Shown in pieces: positions 16,534 to 24,895 of a stretch of DNA of 64,000 nt (the stretch's first letter is position 1; each line of letters opens with the position of its first letter). The position numbers and the translations under genes are program-made. Below the pieces are notes generated by a model. That model did not search any database. It had not been told where the DNA came from and saw only the letters and a program-made list of their open reading frames with translations. Source of the DNA: M3007 sp041741155. GTDB taxonomy: Bacteria; Bacteroidota; Bacteroidia; Chitinophagales; Saprospiraceae. Location of the stretch: NCBI GenBank assembly GCA_041741155.1, contig JBGSKO010000188.1, positions 1 to 64,000 of the forward strand, given 5' to 3'.

Positions 16534-17631
16534 CTACCGCCACGCATACACCACCACCACCTCCGCCGAGCCACCGAACACCCGCCCAAGCCCCTGCGTT
16601 ACCGGCAAATCAAACGCAAATCCGGTTTTCAACTGGCCATTCGTCAGTTGTACCTGCTCGCCGAAAAACAACCCCGCCTCGAAATGCAGGGCCACTCCCG
16701 GCTGCGCCCCCATGCCCACATTGGCGCCCGTGCCCGCCCACACTAATTCGCTGATTTGCGCCCGCAGGTTCAGGTCCACGTTGATTGGGCCGTTGGGCGC
16801 ATATTTCACCCATACCGACGGCTCCACAAACGAAGTCGAGTTGCCCAGCCACGGCGTACTCCAGTAGCCGCCGGCCACGGCGAAAATATGCGGTGCCCGC
16901 CGCACAGCTACCGCGTCGCCATCCTGCTCGAAACGGGTGAGAAAACCCAGCGTTTGCGGCACCGACACGCCGGCGTAGTACTTGTCGGAATACTGATAAA
17001 AAACACCCACACCAAAGTCGGGGCGTACGCTGCGCAAATTGTCCGTCGGTGCATTTCCCGGGTCGGGAAACGCTATTTCGCTCAAATCGGCGCGGTACTG
17101 CACCGCTCCGGCACTCAGCCCGATGCTCAGGGACTGCGCCGTGCGTTTGCCCATATTGATCCGGTACGCATAACGGGCATACGCCCCTGTCTGGCTGAAT
17201 GCGCCCATTTGGTCGTTCACAAGGTGCGCCCCGAACACGCTGTTTTGCGCCTCCGACACCATTTCCCAACTCAGTGCCTGCGTGCGCGGCGACTCGGGCA
17301 TGTTCCACCACTGCACGTGCCAGGACCCACTCAGGCTCATGGTGCGTTTGTTCAAAAGATAATTGTTGGACAACGCCGCAGGGTTCAGCACGCCCCATTG
17401 GTCGCGATACACCGAAAACAGGGGTGTTTGCTGGGCAAATAGCGGCGTAGCACTTAGCAGAATGATAAATGATACATGATGAATGATGAATCCGCCCCGC
17501 TTGGTGTTTTCACCAAGCGGCTCTACGCGAGGCTGCCTGGTAAAAACACCAAGCAGGGCGGAACGCAAATACCGGGCAATACCGGCAGGTTGCGGAAGGA
17601 AAAGATGTGGAAAAGAGTTGCGTTGTTTCAT
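16534..17631 (-). CDS. PorP/SprF-family type IX secretion membrane protein, 5' end disturbed by repeats
   Basis: The body from FSVYRDQWGVLNPAALSN to the C-terminal VVVYAWR is a PorP/SprF-type outer-membrane protein. Such proteins anchor or help secrete gliding-type (type B) T9SS adhesins, and the gene follows one directly. The start is doubtful. The hydrophobic signal-peptide core (SFIILLSATPLFAQ) has no ATG, GTG or TTG close in front of it. The open frame instead runs up through a family A repeat (17492-17561) to ATG 17631, and even through a second copy beyond it. Either translation begins at 17631 with a non-signal-like N-terminus, a rare ATT start is used, or the original start was lost when the repeat arrived. 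Confidence 0.75.
   Translation of the reverse strand: MKQRNSFPHLFLPQPAGIARYLRSALLGVFTRQPRVEPLGENTKRGGFIIHHVSFIILLSATPLFAQQTPLFSVYRDQWGVLNPAALSNNYLLNKRTMSLSGSWHVQWWNMPESPRTQALSWEMVSEAQNSVFGAHLVNDQMGAFSQTGAYARYAYRINMGKRTAQSLSIGLSAGAVQYRADLSEIAFPDPGNAPTDNLRSVRPDFGVGVFYQYSDKYYAGVSVPQTLGFLTRFEQDGDAVAVRRAPHIFAVAGGYWSTPWLGNSTSFVEPSVWVKYAPNGPINVDLNLRAQISELVWAGTGANVGMGAQPGVALHFEAGLFFGEQVQLTNGQLKTGFAFDLPVTQGLGRVFGGSAEVVVVYAWR
17492..17561. repeat. Family A nested palindromic repeat, copy 2
   Basis: CCGCCCCGCTTGGTGTTTTC continues through CACCAAGC, a 20-base centre (GGCTCTACGCGAGGCTGC) and the complementary half ending CACCAAGCAGGGCGG. Each half is a small hairpin and the halves pair with each other. 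It lies inside the reading frame in front of the PorP signal peptide. Confidence 0.85.
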
Positions 17632-17672
17632 GTTTTGCGAAAATGTGGTTTTGAAAAGTTTATCCCCCCTCG

Positions 17673-17789
17673 AGACTTTCCAGGTTCTGCCCCGCTTGGT
17701 GTTTTCACCAAGCGGCTCTACGCGAGGCTGCTTGGTGAAAACACCAAGCAGGGCGGAGACTTTCCTGGTTTTAAAAACCTGGAAAGTCT
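17673..17789. repeat. Family A copy 3 inserted in a family B hairpin
   Basis: A half family B arm (17673-17686, AGACTTTCCAGGTT) is followed by a full family A element (17688-17757) and then a complete family B palindrome (17757-17789, starting AGACTTTCCTGGTT). The 14-base arm is thus present on both sides of family A with one mismatch, which looks like a target duplication or an insertion into a pre-existing hairpin. Copies 2 and 3 of family A share their centre almost base for base, so they are recent relatives. The composite ends 8 bases before the stop of the adhesin gene. Confidence 0.8.
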
Positions 17790-17797
17790 GGCTCCCG

Positions 17798-20700
17798 CTA
17801 CCGCTCGTTGTCAAACAAATGAATCACACCGGTTTGTGTACCGCCTACCTGCTGGTCGCCGTCGTAGGCATTCAGAAAATAGTAGTACGCGCCGCCGGGC
17901 AGGGCCTTGCCGGAGCGGTTGAAATCGCCCAGCCAGGGGTTGTTGTTGCTGTATGTTTTTTCTTCAAAAACCAGATCGCCCCAGCGGTTGGTGATGCCGA
18001 TTTCCACCCGGGAAAAACCGCCGATGCCGCGAATTTGAAGTTGACCGTTCAGGCCGGGATCGTTCACCACCAGCGCTTCGGGTACCGAGGGCAGGTTCAG
18101 CACCCGAATGGTAACCAATGCCGTATCGCAACCAAAACCGCACACCGAATTAGGGTTGCACACCACATAGCGAAACTGCACGGTGCCACGATAGTCGTCC
18201 GGGGCGGTATAGCGAAAGCGCCGGGTTTCCGGCAGATACTCCAGCGTCCCGACGGCCGGCGTCCCGATCTGCGTGACCACCGTGTCCTGCATCCCGCCGA
18301 GCGCATCGTTGAGCAGTACTTCCATGACCGCCACATCTTGCGCCCGCTCGATGGTGTAGGTATCGTCGGTAGCCGCAGGCGCCGTTTCCCAAAAATACAC
18401 CACTGTATCGGCGGCGGCCTGGTCGCAGCCGCCGAGGCTAACCTGCCAGATGAACACATTGGCGCCCGGCTTCAAATCCCGCGCCGAGGTCGGGTTGATG
18501 TCGGGATTGTCCAGTCGCGCACCACTGGGGGAAACCCATTTTCCAGTACCCTGCGCCAGCGGTGTTGCCCGCAAAACCGCCACGCCTGCCGCGCAGGACA
18601 CTGTGTCTGTTCCGGCAAATGCTGTTCCCGGCGGCAGGCTCAGCACCGTCAGCGGTGCCCCGCCTACGGGCATGGAACGGCAGCCCGCCGAGTCGCGCAC
18701 CACGAAGTATTGTCCGGAAAAAGCCGTCGAAGTGGCCACCAAATTGATGGACTGGGCCGTGCTTACAAGCGTGTCGCCGGTGGGCAAAATCCAGCGATAC
18801 TGCACCACCGATGCCGGATACAGGTCGTCCACGGTCAGGTTGAACGGGTCATTTCCGCACACCTGCGCGGGAGCATACAGCGCGTAGGCCGGCAGCGCGG
18901 TGCAAGGACCGCCCGTGCCGCTACTGCCGACGGTAGCCGCGCCGGTAATCGAGCAGCCGTTGGCATCGCGCACGACTACCGTGTAAGTACCCGCCGCCAA
19001 ACCGCCGATCTGAGCCGTACTGCCGCCGGTACTCCAGGTGTACAGGTACCCCGGCGTACCGCCCGACGGCGCGGCCGTAGCGGTGCCATTGTTCAACCCC
19101 GTACCGGTATCGGTCGCACTCATGTTGAGGGCGAGCGCGGGCGGTTGACCGATCGCGACGGAACCGATCGTAGTACAATTCGTGGCATCCGTGACCGTGA
19201 CCGTGTAGGTTCCCGGCGCCAGGTTGCTGATCGTTTTGGAGCTCGCCCCGGTGCTCCAGGAATAGAGGAACGGTCCGGTGCCGCCGCCCGGATTGGCGGT
19301 TGCGCTGCCATTGGCCAAGCCGTTGCAAGGGACATCGTTTCCCGTCACTCCGGCGCTGAATCCCGCACAGGCAAAAGCATTGACGACGGCTGTAGCCACC
19401 GCCGTGCAACCGTTGGCATCGCGCACCGTGACGGTATAGGCGCCGGGCGGCAGGCTGGAAATATTGGCCGTATTGCCGCCATTGCTCCAGGTGAACTGGT
19501 AGCCCGGCGTGCCGCCGGAAGGCGTTGCCTCCGCCATACCGTCGTTGGCGTTGTTGGCGGTTTCGTCCGCGACGATCAGCGACACGCCGAGTTGCGGTGG
19601 GGAATCTACGGTTGCCGAAGCTTCGGCAGTACAGCCGTTGCCATCGGTGACGGTGGCGGTGTACGTGCCGGCGGCAAGGTTTATTGCCATTGGGCCGTTA
19701 GCACCGTTGCTCCAGGCGATGGTGTAGGGCGTGGTGCCGCCGCTACCTGCGGCCGAGGCCGTGCCGTTGGTTCCGCCGAAACAAAGGACGTCGGTGGCGG
19801 TGGCGCCGGCCGCCAACGGGGGCGGCTGGGTGATCGTAGTGGTTTGGGTGGCCGGGCAACCGTTGGTATCGGTGGCGGTGACGGTGTACGTTCCGGCAGC
19901 GAGGTTGGTCGCCACCGGGCCACTGTCTCCATTGCTCCAGGAAAAGTTGTAGCTGGGCGTGCCGCCGGTACCTGTGGCGGTGGCCGAACCATTGTTGCCA
20001 CCAAAACAACTGGCATTGAGCTTGGAAATGGCCACGCTCAGCACCGGCGGTTGGGTGATGGTTGTCGCCTGGGCCGTAGTGCAGCCGTTGGCATCCGACA
20101 CCGTGACGGTGTACGTGCCCGCCGCGAGGTTACTAAGTGTTGGGCCGGTAAAACCTGTGTTCCAGACGAAATTGTAGCCGGGTGTGCCGCCATTGGCCGA
20201 CGCATCCGCCGAGCCGTTGTTGCCGCCAAAACACGAAACATTGGTGTTGGAAAACGAAAGGCTCAACGGTCCGGGCTGGGTTATCGCAGCGCTGGCGCTG
20301 TCGGTACAGCCGGTCGAATTGTTCGTGACGGTGACGGTGTACGTTCCGGCCGCCAAATTTGAAATGTTCTGCGTGTTACCGCCGGTGCTCCACGAATATG
20401 TCAGGGTACTGCCCGTGGGCAGGGCCATCGCGGTGCCGTTGTTGCCGCCGGGGCACGAAACATCGGTTTTATTGATGCCTGCAATAAAAGCCGAGCAATC
20501 CACTACCATCTGGAAAGGTGCAAACGCGGAGGTATTGTTGTTGCCAATAGTGCTTGTGGCGGTCAGCATACTGCCCGCAGAAACACCTCCCGGCGTTGGA
20601 AATATCCAAAGCCCCGAAGCCAGCGCCGTTGTAGAACCAATGAATGTTTTGCCCTGAGAAGGTGCGCCGGCGCATCCGGCCGTGGAGTGGATGAATACTT

Positions 20701-21481
20701 CCACCAGGGAATTGGCGGTGGCGGTGCCGCGAATTTGTTGGGTATTGGCCTGTGTAATCGCCGGAACCGCCGGCGGTGTCGGCCGCGCGATACCGGCAGT
20801 AGTGTTGCAATAGATGCTGTTTTCCTGCATGCGCACTGTGCCGCCGATGATACTGATACCTGCGCCGCCATTGTGGGCGATTTCATTAAAAGAAATAACC
20901 CCTGCCGAAGGATTACCCTGAATGGAAACGCCGCCCACCGTGTTGCCCGCGCCACTTTCCCCGATGACGTTGTTCGTGATGTTGAAAGAAAAAACAGTCG
21001 AGGTCGTCGTCACACCGGTCCGGTTGGAAACCAGGGTATTTTCCCGAATGGTCGGGTTGTTTCCGTTGGCAAAAATGGCGTTGCCGCCTGAAGCACTCGT
21101 GAAATTTCGAATCGTTAATCCCTGCACCGTGATATTGGCGGCCGTCAGGGTGAAGCAGTTTGTCGGCGCACCTGCCGGCGAGGAGCCGTCAATGATGATA
21201 CCGCTCTGGCTGTTGCCGTCTATCAGCGCTCCAGCCTTGCCCACATTCGGCATGCTGGATGGCTGGATCAGCGTGGAGCCGGGGATGTTGAACGTCACAG
21301 TGGTAAGCGACGGGATGCTGTTCAGGCAGTCAACGGCCCACGACAACGAGCCGTTCACGTTGTTGCCGAAGTTGTTGGTTACCTGAACGGTGCTGCCCGA
21401 GGTGGGACACTGCGCGCGCACGGCAGCCGGCACGAACAGGCAACACAGGGCTGCGAGCAAGATTGTTTTGGTTTGCGTCAT
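17798..21481 (-). CDS. SprB-repeat surface adhesin with gliding-type T9SS C-terminus
   Basis: A 1227-residue secreted protein. It has a signal peptide (MTQTKTILLAALCCLFVPAA), then a right-handed parallel beta-helix region (about 30-330, many short N-I-T-V/N-x-I turns). Seven SprB-type repeats of 70-80 residues follow, recognisable by VSCFGGNNGSA, LAAGTYTVTVTD and NGCT. Next is an Ig-like stretch (about 830-1000). The last roughly 90 residues are the gliding-motility-type (type B) C-terminal domain (VEIGITNRWGDLVFEEKTY, LPGGAYYYFLNAYDG). It is therefore a T9SS cargo attached at the surface. The PorP/SprF gene downstream is the usual partner for this tail type. The internal repeats make the gene prone to repeat-number change. 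Confidence 0.9.
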   Translation of the reverse strand: MTQTKTILLAALCCLFVPAAVRAQCPTSGSTVQVTNNFGNNVNGSLSWAVDCLNSIPSLTTVTFNIPGSTLIQPSSMPNVGKAGALIDGNSQSGIIIDGSSPAGAPTNCFTLTAANITVQGLTIRNFTSASGGNAIFANGNNPTIRENTLVSNRTGVTTTSTVFSFNITNNVIGESGAGNTVGGVSIQGNPSAGVISFNEIAHNGGAGISIIGGTVRMQENSIYCNTTAGIARPTPPAVPAITQANTQQIRGTATANSLVEVFIHSTAGCAGAPSQGKTFIGSTTALASGLWIFPTPGGVSAGSMLTATSTIGNNNTSAFAPFQMVVDCSAFIAGINKTDVSCPGGNNGTAMALPTGSTLTYSWSTGGNTQNISNLAAGTYTVTVTNNSTGCTDSASAAITQPGPLSLSFSNTNVSCFGGNNGSADASANGGTPGYNFVWNTGFTGPTLSNLAAGTYTVTVSDANGCTTAQATTITQPPVLSVAISKLNASCFGGNNGSATATGTGGTPSYNFSWSNGDSGPVATNLAAGTYTVTATDTNGCPATQTTTITQPPPLAAGATATDVLCFGGTNGTASAAGSGGTTPYTIAWSNGANGPMAINLAAGTYTATVTDGNGCTAEASATVDSPPQLGVSLIVADETANNANDGMAEATPSGGTPGYQFTWSNGGNTANISSLPPGAYTVTVRDANGCTAVATAVVNAFACAGFSAGVTGNDVPCNGLANGSATANPGGGTGPFLYSWSTGASSKTISNLAPGTYTVTVTDATNCTTIGSVAIGQPPALALNMSATDTGTGLNNGTATAAPSGGTPGYLYTWSTGGSTAQIGGLAAGTYTVVVRDANGCSITGAATVGSSGTGGPCTALPAYALYAPAQVCGNDPFNLTVDDLYPASVVQYRWILPTGDTLVSTAQSINLVATSTAFSGQYFVVRDSAGCRSMPVGGAPLTVLSLPPGTAFAGTDTVSCAAGVAVLRATPLAQGTGKWVSPSGARLDNPDINPTSARDLKPGANVFIWQVSLGGCDQAAADTVVYFWETAPAATDDTYTIERAQDVAVMEVLLNDALGGMQDTVVTQIGTPAVGTLEYLPETRRFRYTAPDDYRGTVQFRYVVCNPNSVCGFGCDTALVTIRVLNLPSVPEALVVNDPGLNGQLQIRGIGGFSRVEIGITNRWGDLVFEEKTYSNNNPWLGDFNRSGKALPGGAYYYFLNAYDGDQQVGGTQTGVIHLFDNER

Positions 21482-21508
21482 TATTTTGTGTGTGTGTTTG
21501 GGTGTTCC

Positions 21509-24475
21509 TTAATTCGGCTTCAGCCAATAAATCGGCATGTCCTTATCTAACTGGCTCTCGGGCATGAAAGGCGTTTGGGCGGTCGGTGCATTGGGAATGG
21601 ATGTTTGAACGAGTGCCGGCACGCGGCGGCGCAGAAACTCGTACAATTCTCCGAGGCGGATGATGCCGTCGGCATTGGCATCGGCACGGTACGCACCGCC
21701 GGCATCCTGGCATTCCGTGTTGGCGAACGCCGCGAGCAGCGCCTCCGTGAAGGCGCCGTTTTCCCAGGACGGATCTTCATACGATTTTTCGGTGCTGCCG
21801 CAGGATGTGAGCGTACTGATACCGGGCTGGGCTTTGGCCAGATCCACCACGGCTTGGCTGAGACCACCGTAACCGTCCTTGGCGCCGCCGCTGTGGCAAG
21901 CGTCGAGAAACACCATCTTTTTACAATTGACGGGGTTCAGAATTTCCAGCACGTCCGATTTGAAATCCACGGCGAGCCGCTCGTACTTGGGATTGTAGCC
22001 CGTTTGCAGGATTTTGAAGCGGTTGTCCACGATTTTTCCGTGCGACGACACGAATACCAGCAGTACATCTGTCGGCTTGATCTGCTTGTCGTCCCACAGG
22101 TATGCGAGGTCAAATGCGGCCTGTTTGATGCCCGTGAGGTCGGTCTTTTCGGGGGTGTTCAGCACGTTTACGATGACCTGGTTGAACAATTGCCCCCCCT
22201 GGTTGGCGAAGGCGGCGGCAAAATCGGCGGCATCCTTGGCAGTGTATTTCAAGTCGTCGTGCGCGGGACCGATGGCCAGCACGAACAGGTTGGCGCGCTC
22301 GGGTGCAAACTCGACCTCCAGATAGTCGGACGCCTTGCCGTCCACCACCACCTCTACCCGGTTTTTGCCCTGCTGCAAGGGTATTTTGTTCCGGTAGGTG
22401 TAGGTAAACTGCGCGTTTTCGCGCTTGGGCGGCGAGAGGTCTTCTTCGTTGAACTTCGAGCCTTCGGTTTCCTTGCCGTTCACCTTCATTTTGAAATTTT
22501 TGACATCCAATGGTTTCGCCGACACCACGGTCATCTTGAACTCGAAATGATCCTCGGTTCGGCGCACTTTGTTGGTGCCGGTTTCGTGCGGGGCAGGATC
22601 GGACCAGATGAGAATCGGGCCGGTCGCAAGAATGGACGCCTTGCCGGACCCGGTTTGCCACTCAAAGGTTTTTTGGGCTTTTTCCACACCGCCTTCCTGC
22701 ACGGCGCATGCAATGGCGGCCACGGGGGCGGTGAACTGCGGGGTTTTTACAAAAGAAAATTTGACCTCCCGGCGACTATGCGGGGCCACCGCGCCCAGTT
22801 GAACGACCGCCGCGCCCGCAGGTTTTATGCCCTCCGGGCAAACAAACCGCACCTCGGCTGCCCGTGAAACCGTGTCGCCGCTATTTTCAATCTGCACCGT
22901 AAGCGTCACCTCGTCGGAACGGCCGGTGGCCGCGAAGGCATGCTCGGCCAGCAACAGTGCGGCCGGTTTGGGTTTGCGCAGCACGATATTTTTTTCAAAC
23001 GAATAGAGTATTTTTTCCCCGCTGTGCACGGCAATACGGAGCCGCTGCTCGCCGTCGGTCAGGTCTGCGGCCGCCAATAGGGGTATACGCGCTTCGACGC
23101 TGCCGTTTTTGCGCAGCGGGCCAAAGTAGTTGGCGCTCCAGGCAGAGAGGTGGCCGTTGGCGGCCGGGTTGTCCACGGTCACGCGCAGGTCGTGCAGGTC
23201 GAGGTCGGATTTATTGGTGATGCGAAAGGCGAGGTGTGCGCGCTCGCCGGGGATGAGCGTACCGTCGGCACTGCGCACGGTGGCTTCGGAAACGTCCACT
23301 ACTGCCGCGTCGCGGATGCCCATGGCGGCGAGTTGGGCGGTTTGCGGGTTGGAAAAATGCAGCAATCGGGCCGAACCGCCATCGAATGCGCCGACAACCG
23401 CGATGCTGCCGTCGTGCAGCAGGCAGGCGGCGGCGAGCGCATCCTCGCGGTCGTCGCCGTGGTATTGCTCCCACTGCAAGTCGCCGCCGGAGGTGGTTTG
23501 CACAAAAAAAGCGTCGGAAAACCGCGCGCCACTGCGCTGCGATTTGGACGCGCCGACGAGCAAAAACCCGCCGTCGTCGGTCTGGAGCAAGGCGTTGGCC
23601 AGGTCGGCGGATTTGCCGCCGTAGGTTTTATCCCACTGCCGGAAACCGTCGCGACTGGTTTTTACGAGCCAGCAATCCAGGTCGCCGGCGCCTTTGGATT
23701 TGGTGAGGCCGGCGATGGCAAAACCGCCGTCGTGTGTGGCCGCGAGGTGGAGCGCCTCCTCCCAGCCGCCCTCGCCAAACCATTTTTTCCACTGCACTTC
23801 CCCGCGGGCGTCGGTTTTTGCCAGATAGATGTCGCCCGCACCGGCGCCCGCTTTTTTGCCGGTATTTCCACAAAACGCGAAGCCGCCGTCGGGTGCGAGC
23901 GCGAGGCCGGCCAGGGTTTCAAATTCGGAGGCGCCGAGGTTTTTTTCCCAGATCAATTGCCGGCCGTCCACTTTTGCAAGCCAGATATCGCCGTTTTTTT
24001 GCGCGTTTTGGTATCCGGCGAGCAAGACCGAGCCGTCGGGCAGAAGCAGCATTTTCCGGCATTCGTCGCGGCCGGGCGTGCCGAAGGTTGTTTCCCAAAT
24101 TTTGCGCCCGCGCTCGTCAACCAGCACGAGCCAGGCATCTTGGTCGCCTTTGCCACTGGACGCCGTAGCGCCGGCGAGCAGAAACTGCCCGTCGAATGTT
24201 TGTACGGCGGCATACAGCACATCGTCTTTGGAGCCGCCAAAGCGCACTTCGGCTACGGTTTGGCCGGTACTGTGGTCGGTAATCAGAAGCAGACCATCGG
24301 TGCCGCCGCTGGTTTTGGCAGAGGTTTCGCCGACGGCGACAACGAGGCCGTTGGTGGCCTCAGCGACGGCGTGCAGGGTGGCGCCGCCACTGAGGTTTAG
24401 CTGCCAGTCCTGGCGGAGCGACTGGGAAAAGAGCAGAACAGGGGCAAACAGGATAGCACAAACGAGCACACGCAT
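21509..24475 (-). CDS. Secreted caspase-family (C14) protease with beta-propeller and CARDB-like domains
   Basis: The start is taken at the Met of the signal peptide MRVLVCAILFAPVLLFSQ, giving 988 residues. Residues about 25-420 are blade repeats of the kind DGGFLLVGASKS...W...TYGG, a beta-propeller. Two beta-sandwich, CARDB-like regions follow (about 440-650). The C-terminal third is a caspase fold: LFVLAIGPAHDDLKYTAKDA at its start, catalytic His in VFVSSHGK (about H812) and catalytic Cys in FLDACHSGG (about C860). It is the first gene of a minus-strand group with the SprB adhesin (27 bases downstream) and PorP. Its export means it works outside the cytosol, perhaps in surface protein processing. 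No T9SS C-terminal domain was recognised. Confidence 0.85.
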   Translation of the reverse strand: MRVLVCAILFAPVLLFSQSLRQDWQLNLSGGATLHAVAEATNGLVVAVGETSAKTSGGTDGLLLITDHSTGQTVAEVRFGGSKDDVLYAAVQTFDGQFLLAGATASSGKGDQDAWLVLVDERGRKIWETTFGTPGRDECRKMLLLPDGSVLLAGYQNAQKNGDIWLAKVDGRQLIWEKNLGASEFETLAGLALAPDGGFAFCGNTGKKAGAGAGDIYLAKTDARGEVQWKKWFGEGGWEEALHLAATHDGGFAIAGLTKSKGAGDLDCWLVKTSRDGFRQWDKTYGGKSADLANALLQTDDGGFLLVGASKSQRSGARFSDAFFVQTTSGGDLQWEQYHGDDREDALAAACLLHDGSIAVVGAFDGGSARLLHFSNPQTAQLAAMGIRDAAVVDVSEATVRSADGTLIPGERAHLAFRITNKSDLDLHDLRVTVDNPAANGHLSAWSANYFGPLRKNGSVEARIPLLAAADLTDGEQRLRIAVHSGEKILYSFEKNIVLRKPKPAALLLAEHAFAATGRSDEVTLTVQIENSGDTVSRAAEVRFVCPEGIKPAGAAVVQLGAVAPHSRREVKFSFVKTPQFTAPVAAIACAVQEGGVEKAQKTFEWQTGSGKASILATGPILIWSDPAPHETGTNKVRRTEDHFEFKMTVVSAKPLDVKNFKMKVNGKETEGSKFNEEDLSPPKRENAQFTYTYRNKIPLQQGKNRVEVVVDGKASDYLEVEFAPERANLFVLAIGPAHDDLKYTAKDAADFAAAFANQGGQLFNQVIVNVLNTPEKTDLTGIKQAAFDLAYLWDDKQIKPTDVLLVFVSSHGKIVDNRFKILQTGYNPKYERLAVDFKSDVLEILNPVNCKKMVFLDACHSGGAKDGYGGLSQAVVDLAKAQPGISTLTSCGSTEKSYEDPSWENGAFTEALLAAFANTECQDAGGAYRADANADGIIRLGELYEFLRRRVPALVQTSIPNAPTAQTPFMPESQLDKDMPIYWLKPN

Positions 24476-24570
24476 AGCGTCGGAATTTTGGAACAAAGTT
24501 CCGGGCGCGGGTACCGGGGGAAGTCTCCCCGTTTGTAAGAAAGTGTAAAAAAGGGTAAAATGGACACGCT

Positions 24571-24710
24571 GCTGTGTCAGCCTGTTGAGAGCAAATTGGC
24601 GCCGTGCGTGGGTCTTTTGACCCCGCACAAAAGTATTTGATAATCAAGCGGTTGGCGCGGGGTTTTCAAGGTTAAAAAAACACCGTTGATGCCGTTTCCT
24701 GAACACTCTC
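24571..24710. repeat. Diverged family D element
   Basis: The left end GCTGTGTCAGCCTGTTGAGA closely matches the left inner end of the 54832-55021 element, and the right end CCTGAACACTCTCC matches its terminus. The interior is different and holds a small hairpin (about 24603-24628). It lies between the caspase gene start and the divergent gene at 24896, a gap of 420 bases in which nothing else coding was seen. Confidence 0.5.
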
Positions 24711-24895
24711 CGGCAAACACCATTTTCCCGGGCGACGGCAGCCCGTACCGGATAACTATGCAAATACAATACAGTATTGTGTAACACTCGGCTGCATCGA
24801 ACGCCACACTTTCGCGGCTTGATCATTATGCTACAACGGTTTATGATCCTTTAGGAAATTGTCTAACTGCTACTTAAATTTTTAATTTTTCAAAA

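Noticed and set aside
17483..20362. Long plus-strand open frame (959 codons) opposite the SprB-repeat gene
   Set aside because: It is the antisense of a repetitive, GC-rich adhesin gene with clear SprB and T9SS domains. The antisense product is low-complexity and Arg/Gly-rich with no domain.
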